A DNA stretch of 64,000 nt from Mesorhizobium sp. AR02. Lineage in GTDB: Bacteria; Pseudomonadota; Alphaproteobacteria; Rhizobiales; Rhizobiaceae. The stretch is taken from NCBI RefSeq assembly GCF_024746835.1, contig NZ_CP080531.1, positions 6,034,001-6,098,000 on the forward strand, given 5' to 3'. This document shows positions 52,659-60,752 of the stretch, piece by piece; position 1 is the stretch's first letter, and every line of letters starts with the position of its first letter. The notes under the pieces were generated by a model that saw only the letters and a program-made list of their open reading frames with translations, was not told where the DNA came from and searched no databases. The position numbers and the translations under genes are program-made.

Positions 52659-53762
52659 ATGGTCGATCAATCGATCGCCGGCCCGGTGAAGGCGATGGCG
52701 AGTGCATCCGAAGGCGACCGTTCGGGTCGCGCCCGCATCGTCATCCTGCTGCTGTGCATCGGGCTCGCGGCCGCCGCGCTTTTGTCGCTGACATCAGGGG
52801 CATCGGATGCTTCGGCCGTCAATCTCCTCAGGGACTGGCTGCTTGGCGCTGTCCCGGGTGATGCAGTGCTGAGCGCCCGTGACAGCCTGATCGTCTACGA
52901 CATCCGCTTGCCGCGCATCATCCTCGGCATGCTGGTCGGCGCAGCACTGGCGGTCTCGGGCGCCGTCATGCAGGGGCTGTTCCGCAATCCGCTGGCCGAT
53001 CCTGGCTTGATCGGCGTTTCCGCCGGCTCCAGCCTCGGCGCCGTCGCCGTCATCGTGCTTGGCACCACGGTGCTGGCGCCGGTGACAGCCTTGTTCGGCA
53101 CGCTCGCGCTGCCGCTGGCCGCCTTCTTCGGTGGCCTCGCCACGACACTGGTGCTCTATCAGGTCGCCACGCGACGCGGGCAAACCTCGGTTGCCACCAT
53201 GCTGCTGGCCGGCATCGCGCTGGCAGCGCTCGCCATGGCACTGACCGGCATCCTCATCTTCATGGCTGACGATCGCCAGCTGCGCGACCTGACCTTCTGG
53301 CAACTCGGATCGCTCGGTGGCGCAACCTGGCAGAAGATCGGTTCCGTCGGGCCGATCATCATACTGGCACTGGCGGCGATGCCGTTCCTGGCGCGCGGCC
53401 TCAACGCGCTGGCGCTCGGCGAGGCGACCGCCGGCCATCTCGGCATTCCGGTGCAGCGGCTGAAATACACGGCCATCATCGGTGTTTCGGCGGCGGTCGG
53501 TGCGTCTGTCGCCGTCAGCGGCGGCATCGGCTTCGTCGGCATCGTCGTGCCGCACCTGCTGCGCCTGCTGATCGGTCCGGACAATCGCTATCTCTTGCCG
53601 GCTTCGGCGCTGCTCGGTGCCTCGCTGCTGCTCCTGGCGGATGCTGTCGCCCGCACCATCGTGGCGCCGGCCGAATTGCCGATCGGCATCGTCACCGCGA
53701 TAGCAGGCGCGCCGTTCTTCCTGTGGATACTGCTGCGCAAGCGCGGCGTCGTTGACTTGTGA
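52659..53762 (+). CDS. hmuU: Heme ABC transporter permease
   Basis: Protein of 367 residues of the FecCD/BtuC type with about ten membrane helices. Key motifs are IRLPRIILGMLVGAALAVSGAVMQGLFRNPLADPGLIGVSAGSSLGAV and GGIGFVGIVVPHLLRLLIGPDNRYLLPASALLGA, which includes the loop contacting the ATPase. It starts 11 nt after hmuT. Confidence 0.93.
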   Translation: MVDQSIAGPVKAMASASEGDRSGRARIVILLLCIGLAAAALLSLTSGASDASAVNLLRDWLLGAVPGDAVLSARDSLIVYDIRLPRIILGMLVGAALAVSGAVMQGLFRNPLADPGLIGVSAGSSLGAVAVIVLGTTVLAPVTALFGTLALPLAAFFGGLATTLVLYQVATRRGQTSVATMLLAGIALAALAMALTGILIFMADDRQLRDLTFWQLGSLGGATWQKIGSVGPIIILALAAMPFLARGLNALALGEATAGHLGIPVQRLKYTAIIGVSAAVGASVAVSGGIGFVGIVVPHLLRLLIGPDNRYLLPASALLGASLLLLADAVARTIVAPAELPIGIVTAIAGAPFFLWILLRKRGVVDL

Positions 53763-53785
53763 GACACGGGATTTGTGAGGCTGAG

Positions 53786-54574
53786 ATGATCGAGGCAAGG
53801 GACGTGTCCGTTGATATTGCCGGCAAGCGCATCGTCGGCGGGGTCGATTTCGATGCACGGCCCGGCGAGATCGCGGCAATCGTCGGCCCCAACGGCTCCG
53901 GCAAGACGACCTTCCTGAAAGCGTTGTCGGGTGAACTCGCCTATACCGGGCGCGTCACCCTCAACGGCCGCGATCTCTCGGCGATGAAGCCGGTCGAGAT
54001 TGCCGTGCATCGCGCGGTGCTGCCGCAGGCGACGACGCTGTCCTTCCCGTTCACGGTGCGCGAGGTGGTCAAGCTCGGCCTTGTCGGCGGTCGCTCGGGA
54101 GTCTTGTCGGGCGAGGATGCGCGACTGCCGGAGCGGGCACTGGCGCGTGTCGACCTCGACGGTTTTGCCGGACGTCTCTACCAGGAGCTTTCGGGCGGCG
54201 AGCAGCAGCGTGTCCAGCTTGCGCGCGTGCTGTGCCAGGTCTGGGCGCCGGTGCTCGACGGCAAGCCGCGCTATCTGTTCCTCGACGAGCCGGTTTCGAG
54301 CCTCGACATCAAGCACCAGCTGATCATCATGAACATCGCCCGCGATTTCGCCAGAAGGGGCGGCGGCGTGGTCGCCATCCTGCACGACCTCAATCTGACT
54401 TCCATGTATGCCGACCGCATCTTCGTCATGCATCGCGGCCGGCTGGCCGCGACAGGCTCGCCGCAAGACGTGCTGAGCGATGATCTGATCGAGAAGGTTT
54501 TCGACTGCCGGCTCAGGGTCGGCGTGCTGCCGGCCGGCAATGTGCCGTTCGTGCTGCCGCAATCCGCAGCTTAG
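53786..54574 (+). CDS. hmuV: Heme ABC transporter ATPase
   Basis: Protein of 262 residues from the ATG at 53786 (MIEARDVSVDIAGKRIV), preceded by GAGG; a TTG nine codons upstream is less likely. Walker A is GPNGSGKTT, the signature is LSGGEQQRVQLAR and Walker B is YLFLDEPVSSLD. It powers HmuU and closes the hmuPSTUV operon. A cloverleaf repeat follows 22 nt after the stop. Confidence 0.93.
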   Translation: MIEARDVSVDIAGKRIVGGVDFDARPGEIAAIVGPNGSGKTTFLKALSGELAYTGRVTLNGRDLSAMKPVEIAVHRAVLPQATTLSFPFTVREVVKLGLVGGRSGVLSGEDARLPERALARVDLDGFAGRLYQELSGGEQQRVQLARVLCQVWAPVLDGKPRYLFLDEPVSSLDIKHQLIIMNIARDFARRGGGVVAILHDLNLTSMYADRIFVMHRGRLAATGSPQDVLSDDLIEKVFDCRLRVGVLPAGNVPFVLPQSAA

Positions 54575-54596
54575 GGTTGGCGGCAGCCTTCCCCAA

Positions 54597-54805
54597 CTTC
54601 GTCATCCACGGGCGGAGCGGGAGCGAAGCGGACGCGCAGACCCGAGGATCCATTCCGTTACATCAACCGAAGGATGCGGCGATGCAGAAGAGGCGCTGGC
54701 GTTGCCGCCACTCGTTCTGCATAGCTGCGGTGCTCGAACGTCACGGAATGGATTCTAGGGTCTGCGCTGCGTCGCTTCGCTCCTTGCTCCGCCCTAGAAT
54801 GACGA
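54597..54805. repeat. Cloverleaf intergenic repeat, copy D
   Basis: P1 TCGTC (54599-54603) pairs with GACGA (54801-54805). P2 ATCCACGGG (54604-54612) pairs with CCCGAGGAT (54641-54649), with one mismatch. P3 CCATTCCGT (54650-54658) pairs with ACGGAATGG (54743-54751). P4 ATTCTAGGG (54752-54760) pairs perfectly with CCCTAGAAT (54792-54800), where both arms changed together relative to copy B. It lies between the convergent hmuV and rirA genes. Confidence 0.9.
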
Positions 54806-54867
54806 CCTCATGGGCGGCGTCGCGCGCAAGGCATCAATAGAATCAAACCGCTAAGCCGCGTCGTGGA

Positions 54868-55329
54868 CTACGCCGCTGGCGCGCGGCGCTCCAGCATGTC
54901 GATGCCAAGCAGGTTGCGCACATTCGGCCTTGCCGCCACCATATCGGCGACCGTGTAGCGGGCGAGCACGGCGAAGAAGGCGTTGAGAGCCTCGCGCAGC
55001 GCCGAATTCAGCGCGCAGCTGTCGACCAGCGGGCATTCGGTCGCATCGTTCTCGAAGCATTCGGCCATGGCGAAGCTTTCTTCCGTCACGCGCACGACGT
55101 CGAACAGGCTGATCGCCTCCGCGGCACGGCCAAGCCGGACGCCGCCATTGCGGCCCCGCACCGTCTCCACCAGGCCATGCTCGACCAGCGGCTGCAGGAT
55201 CTTGAACAGGAACAATTCCGACACCGAATAGGCGGCCGCGATTTCAGGAATGCGGCTCAACCGGTCATTGTTGGCGGCACAATACATCAGGATGCGCATG
55301 GCATAATTGGTCTGGCGTGTAAGCCGCAT
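54868..55329 (-). CDS. rirA: Rrf2-family iron regulator RirA
   Basis: Protein of 153 residues from the ATG at 55329, which follows GAGGA; the longer frame adds 12 residues. The start MRLTRQTNYAMRILMYCAANNDRLSRIPEIAAAYSVSELFLFKILQPLVEHGLVETVRGRNGGVRL is diagnostic of RirA. Cluster-binding cysteines C91, C99 and C105 are present. RirA uses a labile 4Fe-4S cluster to sense iron and represses uptake genes through IRO boxes. It converges on hmuV, and its own promoter carries a matching box. Confidence 0.95.
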   Translation of the reverse strand: MRLTRQTNYAMRILMYCAANNDRLSRIPEIAAAYSVSELFLFKILQPLVEHGLVETVRGRNGGVRLGRAAEAISLFDVVRVTEESFAMAECFENDATECPLVDSCALNSALREALNAFFAVLARYTVADMVAARPNVRNLLGIDMLERRAPAA

Positions 55330-55639
55330 TTTTGTCCTCACTAGGCGCCGGCGCGGTGCAACCACGCCGAATTCCAGAACTTCGCTGGCGCGGCTCCGAT
55401 CCGGAATTTCGGATTCTCCGCACTGGCCTCGATCGAATATGGCCTATACCTTGGAATAATTCCAGACTAGCCTCGCATTATAGATGAATATTCTCGTCAA
55501 CTTTATGTGCGCAACCCGGCAAATCGCTGAGGAAAATCGGCCGTCACGGGCATTTCGGCGGCCCAAGCACTAGATAGGCTCGAGATCGACCCAGAGATCG
55601 ACCAGAGGTCGACCAGAGATCGACGAGGAGCGTTCATCC
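55330..55639. promoter_or_regulatory. rirA promoter region with IRO-type box and Irr-like palindrome
   Basis: The minus strand has TATAAT (plus coordinates 55477-55482). Just upstream of it lies TGA-N9-TCA (TGAATATTCTCGTCA, 55485-55499), where RirA would block polymerase. Just downstream lies the perfect 6-1-6 inverted repeat TGGAATAATTCCA (55452-55464), similar in outline to the Irr-bound ICE. The remaining DNA up to the DUF445 gene holds only short direct repeats near 55582-55627. Confidence 0.65.
55582..55627. repeat. Short direct repeats (GAGATCGACCA) before the DUF445 gene
   Basis: Four near-identical units of 11-12 bp, at 55582, 55594, 55605 and 55616, run up to the ribosome site of the next gene. 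The third unit has GAGGTC. The purpose is unknown; they may be replication slippage products. Confidence 0.7.
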
Positions 55640-56935
55640 ATGTCACAATCGGCTCCGTCCCTGGCGCCTGTCCGTTTCGATGCCGATGCGTCCGCCAAGC
55701 TATCCGCGCTACGGCGCACCAAATTCATCGCCACGGCCGCGCTCGCGCTTTGCGTGCTGGTGTTCGCCCTGGCCAAGTCGTTCCAAGGCACCTATCCGTG
55801 GCTGGGCTTCGTTGCTGCCTTCGCCGAGGCGGCGACCATCGGCGGGCTGGCCGACTGGTACGCGGTGGTAGCGCTGTTCAGGCGCCCGCTCGGGCTGCCG
55901 ATCCCGCACACCGCCATCATCCCCGAAAACCAGAACCGCATCGCCGACAATCTCGGCCGCTTCATCGAGGCCAATTTCCTGGCGCCGGAGCCGGTGCGGG
56001 AAAAACTCGCCGAGGTCGATTTTGCAGCACTCGTCGCCGATTGGCTGACCGACGCCGAACGCGCCGCCGGCCTGTCGCGTTTCGTCGTGCGGCTGGTGCC
56101 GCAGACGCTTGCCGCTGTCGAGCAGTCCGGCCTGCGTGGCTTCGTCACCAGCCGCATGCTGGAGCAGATCGAGAAAGTTCCGCTGGCGCCGCTGGCGGCG
56201 GAGCTGCTGTCTGCGCTCACCGACGACCGCCGCCACCAGAAGCTGTTCGACGAGTTCATCAAGGTGATCGGCCGCTTCCTGAACGACGAACAGGCACTGG
56301 CGACAATGCGCGAAAAAATCCGCGAGGAGCTTCCGTCGCTGTTCAACCTGTTCAGAGCCGACGCCTATCTCCTGAAGAAGATCGTCGCCTCGGCGGGTTC
56401 CTTGCTCGACGAGGTGCGGGCTGATCCCGACCATCCGATGCGCGCCGAGTTCGACCGTTTCGCTCAAGGCTTCATCGAAAAACTCAGGACATCGAAGCAG
56501 TATGCCAAACGCGCCGAGCAGATGAAGCGCGATTTTCTGGCTCGGCAGGAGGTCAAGGGATTGGCCGGCGACATGTGGGAGAGCCTCAGCCTGTTCATCG
56601 CGCAGGACGCCAAGGCGCCGAATTCGGTGATCCGCGCGCATCTCGCCAACATGTTCGTCGAGGTCGGCCGTCATCTCGCCGGCGATGCGCAGATCCGGGC
56701 CGACATGAACCAGGGATTCGTGGTGGCGCTGGCCTCCTTCGTCGAGAGCCAGAAGAGCGGCGTGTCGAAATTCATCGCCGACCAGGTCAAGCGTTGGGAC
56801 CTTGCGCAACTGACGCGGCTGATCGAGATGAACATCGGCAGGGACCTGCAATACATCCGCTTCAACGGCATGATCATCGGCGGGCTGGCGGGTATCGTGC
56901 TCTATACGATCGAGTTGCTGCTCCCGGTCAATTGA
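55640..56935 (+). CDS. DUF445 (YjiN-like) membrane protein
   Basis: Protein of 431 residues. An N-terminal hydrophobic pair (about 33-75, ALCVLVFALAKSFQGTYPWLGFVAAFAEAATIGGLADWYAVVALFRRPLGLPIPHTAIIPENQNRIADNLGRFIEANFL) and a C-terminal membrane anchor (IIGGLAGIVLYTIELLLPV) flank a long helical region. The motif GGLADWYAVVALF is the family hallmark. The function of the family is not established; a role at the inner membrane is all that can be said. GAGGAG precedes the ATG. Confidence 0.85.
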   Translation: MSQSAPSLAPVRFDADASAKLSALRRTKFIATAALALCVLVFALAKSFQGTYPWLGFVAAFAEAATIGGLADWYAVVALFRRPLGLPIPHTAIIPENQNRIADNLGRFIEANFLAPEPVREKLAEVDFAALVADWLTDAERAAGLSRFVVRLVPQTLAAVEQSGLRGFVTSRMLEQIEKVPLAPLAAELLSALTDDRRHQKLFDEFIKVIGRFLNDEQALATMREKIREELPSLFNLFRADAYLLKKIVASAGSLLDEVRADPDHPMRAEFDRFAQGFIEKLRTSKQYAKRAEQMKRDFLARQEVKGLAGDMWESLSLFIAQDAKAPNSVIRAHLANMFVEVGRHLAGDAQIRADMNQGFVVALASFVESQKSGVSKFIADQVKRWDLAQLTRLIEMNIGRDLQYIRFNGMIIGGLAGIVLYTIELLLPVN

Positions 56936-57038
56936 TGCCCATCGATCGCCAGGCCGGTGTTCGAAATGGACATACGGCACCCGAGTGCTATCCTTGCCGT
57001 GAGGGCACCCGCATCCGCGGCAAAGGGGAGAAGACATC

Positions 57039-57467
57039 ATGGCCAAACAACCGGAATCCGATTCCTTCATGGACATGTTCGGCAGGTTCGGCCGCGACCT
57101 GAAGGTGCCCAATGTCGATGTCGAGGCGATCCTTGCGCATCATCGCAAGAACCTCGAAGCCTTGGAGAAATCGGCGCGAGCCGGTGCTGCCGGTGCAACC
57201 TCGCTGTTGTCAAGGCAACGCGAGATGCTGCAGGACACGCTGCGCGAAATTGCCGACATGGCGCAGAGCTACCGGGCGCCGGGCAATCCGCAGGAGTTGA
57301 TGGCCAAACAGACGGAGTTCGCCCGCAAATCCTTCGAGGCTGCGCTGAAGAATGCCGGCGAGGTGGCCGAACTGGCCCGGAAATCCGGCACCGAATCGAT
57401 CGAAATCCTGCGCGCGCGCATCAAGGAGGCGATGGAGGAAATCCGTGCCGGCTACGGGCAGAAGTAG
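57039..57467 (+). CDS. Phasin-family protein
   Basis: Protein of 142 residues, amphipathic and wholly helical. The pattern FGRFGRDLKVPNVDVEAILAHHRKNLEALEKSARAGAAGATSLLSRQREMLQDTLREI and later KQTEFARKSFEAALKNAGEVAELARKSGTESIEILRARIKEAMEEI match Phasin_2 proteins, which coat polyhydroxyalkanoate granules. GGGGAG precedes the ATG. The MaoC hydratase gene downstream fits a PHA context. The 258-nt gap between them shows only a small TGCC/GGCA hairpin. Confidence 0.82.
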   Translation: MAKQPESDSFMDMFGRFGRDLKVPNVDVEAILAHHRKNLEALEKSARAGAAGATSLLSRQREMLQDTLREIADMAQSYRAPGNPQELMAKQTEFARKSFEAALKNAGEVAELARKSGTESIEILRARIKEAMEEIRAGYGQK

Positions 57468-57725
57468 ATCCCCGTGGCCTGCCGTTACGCCTCCGGTAGG
57501 GCATGCCGGTTTGCAATTCCGCACCCTCGCGCATAGTTGCATCCGCGCCACGCTATAAGCTCCCGGCAGCGCTGGAAGGTTCGAAATCCGAATTCGGCCT
57601 GCCATTGCATGGCAAGGCATGGCACGATTCAGCCGGAATACGGCGGAACGGATTCGCGCAAGGCGAATTGACAGGGGCCGTCCGTTCGTGGTCCGGAGGC
57701 GCGGTAAGTTATCGGGAAAGCAGGA

Positions 57726-58223
57726 ATGACAGAAGTACGGCCTAAAACGCCGCCGACCTACGAGCAGTTGAGGACGATGTCCGGGCAGGAACTGGGCGTC
57801 TCGGAATGGACCACGGTCGACCAGGACCGTATCAACCAGTTCGCCGAATGCACCGGCGACCATCAATGGATCCATGTCGACCCCGAGCGGGCGCGGCGGC
57901 AAAGCCCGTTCCGCACGACGATCGCGCATGGCTATCTGACATTGTCGATCATTGGCGCGCTGGCGCTCGGCATGGGCATCGTGCCGGAAAACACCCAGGC
58001 CGCCTTCAACTATGGCTTCGACAAGGTGCGTTTCCTGGCGCCGGTCAAGGTCGGTGCGCGCATCAGGCTTCGCACGGTCCTGCTTTCCATGGAGGACAGA
58101 GGGCCGGGGCAGTATCTGATGAAGGCAGCCAATACGGTCGAGATCGAAGGCGAGGAAAAGCCGGCACTGACGGCGGAAACGCTGGTCATGCTGTATGAGC
58201 GCCGCAAGCGAGCAGGGGCCTGA
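57726..58223 (+). CDS. MaoC-like (R)-specific enoyl-CoA hydratase
   Basis: Protein of 165 residues with a single hot-dog fold. The catalytic pair is in INQFAECTGDHQWIHVDPERA (Asp45, His50), and TIAHGYLTLSIIGALALGMG is typical of the R-hydratase/NodN group. It hydrates enoyl-CoA to (R)-3-hydroxyacyl-CoA and may feed PHA synthesis, consistent with the phasin gene upstream. NodN-like proteins share this sequence pattern, so the physiological substrate is open. Confidence 0.85.
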   Translation: MTEVRPKTPPTYEQLRTMSGQELGVSEWTTVDQDRINQFAECTGDHQWIHVDPERARRQSPFRTTIAHGYLTLSIIGALALGMGIVPENTQAAFNYGFDKVRFLAPVKVGARIRLRTVLLSMEDRGPGQYLMKAANTVEIEGEEKPALTAETLVMLYERRKRAGA

Positions 58224-58246
58224 GCGCCCGCCCAAGCCCCGCACTG

Positions 58247-59716
58247 TCAGGAATTTCGCGTTGATTGCCCCAATTGTTCACGCTTGATCGCATTGCGGGC
58301 TGATAACAGCGCGAGCAGCAGCGCAACCAGTGCCAGGGCCGTTGCCGTCTCAAAGGTGATCTGCATGCCCCGGGCTGCGGAGGCGGAACTGAGAGCACCT
58401 GTTCCTTGCGAAGTGCTGGCCGATGCAACCGCGAATATGGCGCCCATCAAGGATGCGCCGGTGATGAGGCCGAGATTGCGCGACAGGTTGAGCAGGCCCG
58501 ATATGACGCCGCGTTCGCCGGCAGCGACACCGCTCATGACGGCCGCATTGTTGGAGGTCTGGAACAGGGCGTAGCCGAAGCAGGTGACGGCAATGGGAAC
58601 GACATAGCTGGCGATGCCGAGCTTCGTCATGGCGAGCGACAGAAGAAATGTGCCTGTTGCAAGGCTGAGGAGGCCGACGACCATCATCCTGTGGGCTCCG
58701 AAGCGATCGGCAAGCCGGCCGGCCAGCAGCGCCGACAAGGTCGAGACAAGCGGCCCGGCCGAAAGCACCACGCCGACCATAGCGGCATCGAGTCCCAGCC
58801 CCCGCGACAGATAGAACGGGGCGACCACCAGGGTCGCCATCATCACCGTGGCGACGATGAGGCTCATGGCCAGACTGGCACCGAGCCGCGGATCCCTGAA
58901 GCTGGCGAGTTGGACCAGAGGGTTCTTCACGCTTCTCTGGGCGACGGCGAACAGAGTGACGCCAATGCCAGTCGCAGCCAGCAGACCAATGTTGAGCGCG
59001 CCGAATTGGCCTTGGCCAAGCGTCATGGCCAATGCATAGGCGGCCAACGTCATGGCCAGCAATAGGGTGCCCATCCCGTCGAACTTGCCTTGGGCGGCCT
59101 GCGCGCTCTTGTTGCCGGCAGGCAAGGCGCGCCAGGCGAGGGCGAAGGTCAGGACGCCCAGCGGCACATTGACGAGAAAGATCGCCCGCCAGCCGAGGCC
59201 GGCGATCAGCAGGCCGCCGAGCGAAGGGCCGAGTGTCGTACCGATCGCCGACATGGCGCCGAGCAGGCCCATGGCGCTGCCGGTCCGGTCCTTGCTCACC
59301 GTCTCCGCGGCAAAGGCAAGCGTCAGCGCCATCATCAGCGCCGCGCCAAGCCCCTGCACGGCACGCGCGGCGATCAGCAGCCAGAGTGTCGGCGCCAGGC
59401 CGCAGAGCACCGATGCCGATGTGAACAGCGCGATGCCGCCGAGCAGCAAGGGGCGGCGCCCGAACATGTCGGCCAGCCGCCCGGCGCTGACGATCAGCGT
59501 GGTGATTGCAAGGAGATAGGCCAGAACCACCCATTGCACGGCCTGGAACGTCGCCCCGAACGCCTGCATCAGCGAGGGCAGCCCGACGCTGGCTATGCTG
59601 GTTCCGAGCGACGACAGCAGCGTGGCGAGCGACAGGCTTGCCAGCGCCCAGCCGACCGATTGGTTCTGCTGCGGGGCTGATATCAGCCCATCGCGATTTT
59701 GCGCGGCGACTGCCAT
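58247..59716 (-). CDS. MFS multidrug exporter (DHA2/EmrB type, 14 spans)
   Basis: Protein of 489 residues from the ATG at 59716, which follows AAGGAGA. It has about 14 membrane segments. Motif A is GRLADMFGRRPLLLGG, motif C-like sequence is LLGAMSAIGTTLGPSLGGLL, and the second half has GRLADRFGAHRMMVVG. It expels hydrophobic drugs using proton force. It diverges from a LysR regulator across 128 nt that holds a long perfect inverted repeat. Confidence 0.87.
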   Translation of the reverse strand: MAVAAQNRDGLISAPQQNQSVGWALASLSLATLLSSLGTSIASVGLPSLMQAFGATFQAVQWVVLAYLLAITTLIVSAGRLADMFGRRPLLLGGIALFTSASVLCGLAPTLWLLIAARAVQGLGAALMMALTLAFAAETVSKDRTGSAMGLLGAMSAIGTTLGPSLGGLLIAGLGWRAIFLVNVPLGVLTFALAWRALPAGNKSAQAAQGKFDGMGTLLLAMTLAAYALAMTLGQGQFGALNIGLLAATGIGVTLFAVAQRSVKNPLVQLASFRDPRLGASLAMSLIVATVMMATLVVAPFYLSRGLGLDAAMVGVVLSAGPLVSTLSALLAGRLADRFGAHRMMVVGLLSLATGTFLLSLAMTKLGIASYVVPIAVTCFGYALFQTSNNAAVMSGVAAGERGVISGLLNLSRNLGLITGASLMGAIFAVASASTSQGTGALSSASAARGMQITFETATALALVALLLALLSARNAIKREQLGQSTRNS

Positions 59717-59773
59717 GGCGATCTCCTTCCATTCGCTCCGGAACTGGAGCTGTCGGAGATCTAGTCCTGTGCT

Positions 59774-59829
59774 TGATATGGCGAAAGGCGCAGCATTTGC
59801 ATCATATTCATGCACCAGACGCCATATCA
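59774..59829. promoter_or_regulatory. LysR-type operator region between MFS and LysR genes
   Basis: TGATATGGCG (59774-59783) and CGCCATATCA (59820-59829) are perfect 10-bp inverted arms about 46 bp apart centre to centre. Between them lies TGCAT-N7-ATGCA (59798-59814), a typical T-N11-A LysR site. The layout fits a LysR tetramer controlling both divergent genes. Confidence 0.65.
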
Positions 59830-59844
59830 TGCTACGATCCGCGG

Positions 59845-60735
59845 ATGACGTTCCCTGATCTCAATCTGCTTTTCGCGCTCGACGTTCTGCTGGAGGAAGG
59901 CAGCGTCGCCCGCGCGGCGCGCCGTCTGCGGCTCAGCCCCTCGGCGATGAGTCGGACGCTGGCGCGGCTGCGCGACGTGACGGGCGATCCTCTGCTGGTC
60001 CGCGCCGGGCGCGGCCTGGTGGCGACGCCGCGCGCGGAGGAATTGCGCCGGCAGGTCGGCCCTGTTGTCCAGGACGCGGAGGCGCTGCTGCGCCCTGTCG
60101 AGTTGCTTGATCCCTCAAGCCTGGACAAGGTCTTCACGCTGCGCACCAATGAGGGCTTCGTCGAGGAGTTCGGGCCTCGTCTCGTCGCCCGCATCGAGAC
60201 CGAAGCGCCAGGGGTGCGGCTGCGTTTCGCGCCCAAGTCCGACAAGGATGTGATGTCGCTGCGCGACGCGGCGATCGACCTGGAAATCGGCGTTGCCGGC
60301 GAAACCGGACCGGAAGTGCGCATCCAGGCGCTGTTTCGCGACCGTTTTATCGGCGCCGTTCGATCAGGCCATCCCTTAAGCGAGGGCATTGTGACGCCCG
60401 AGCGCTATGCGGCGGGCCGGCACATCAGTGTTTCACGGCGTGGCCGCGAGAAAGGACCGATCGACGAGATTTTGGGCGGGCTCGGCTTGCAGCGGACGGT
60501 CGTGTGCATGGTCTCGGGTTTCTCGGCCGCGCTCGCCATGGCGCGCGCCTCGGACCTGATCGCCAGCGTGCCGGAGCGGCATACGGCCGGCGCGCGCACA
60601 GGCATGCACAGTTTTCCGCTGCCGGTCGCCACGGTGGAGGTCACTATCTCCATGCTCTGGCATCCGCGCCTCGATGCCGACCCGGCGCAACGCTGGTTGC
60701 GCGACTGCGTGCGGGAGGTCTGTGCGAGCCGCTGA
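59845..60735 (+). CDS. LysR-family transcriptional regulator
   Basis: Protein of 296 residues from the ATG at 59845 (MTFPDLNLLFALDVLLEEGSVARAARRLRLSPSAMSRTLARLRDVTGDPLLVRAGRGLVATPRA), which is the normal LysR start; the much longer open frame upstream is antisense to the MFS gene. A periplasmic-binding-protein-like ligand domain makes up the rest. It most likely controls the divergent MFS pump. The effector is unknown. Confidence 0.9.
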   Translation: MTFPDLNLLFALDVLLEEGSVARAARRLRLSPSAMSRTLARLRDVTGDPLLVRAGRGLVATPRAEELRRQVGPVVQDAEALLRPVELLDPSSLDKVFTLRTNEGFVEEFGPRLVARIETEAPGVRLRFAPKSDKDVMSLRDAAIDLEIGVAGETGPEVRIQALFRDRFIGAVRSGHPLSEGIVTPERYAAGRHISVSRRGREKGPIDEILGGLGLQRTVVCMVSGFSAALAMARASDLIASVPERHTAGARTGMHSFPLPVATVEVTISMLWHPRLDADPAQRWLRDCVREVCASR

Positions 60736-60752
60736 TTGAAAGCGACGTGCGA

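Noticed and set aside
59506..59844. A 113-residue N-terminal extension of the LysR protein
   Set aside because: It runs antisense through the MFS gene start; the ATG at 59845 begins a standard LysR helix-turn-helix.
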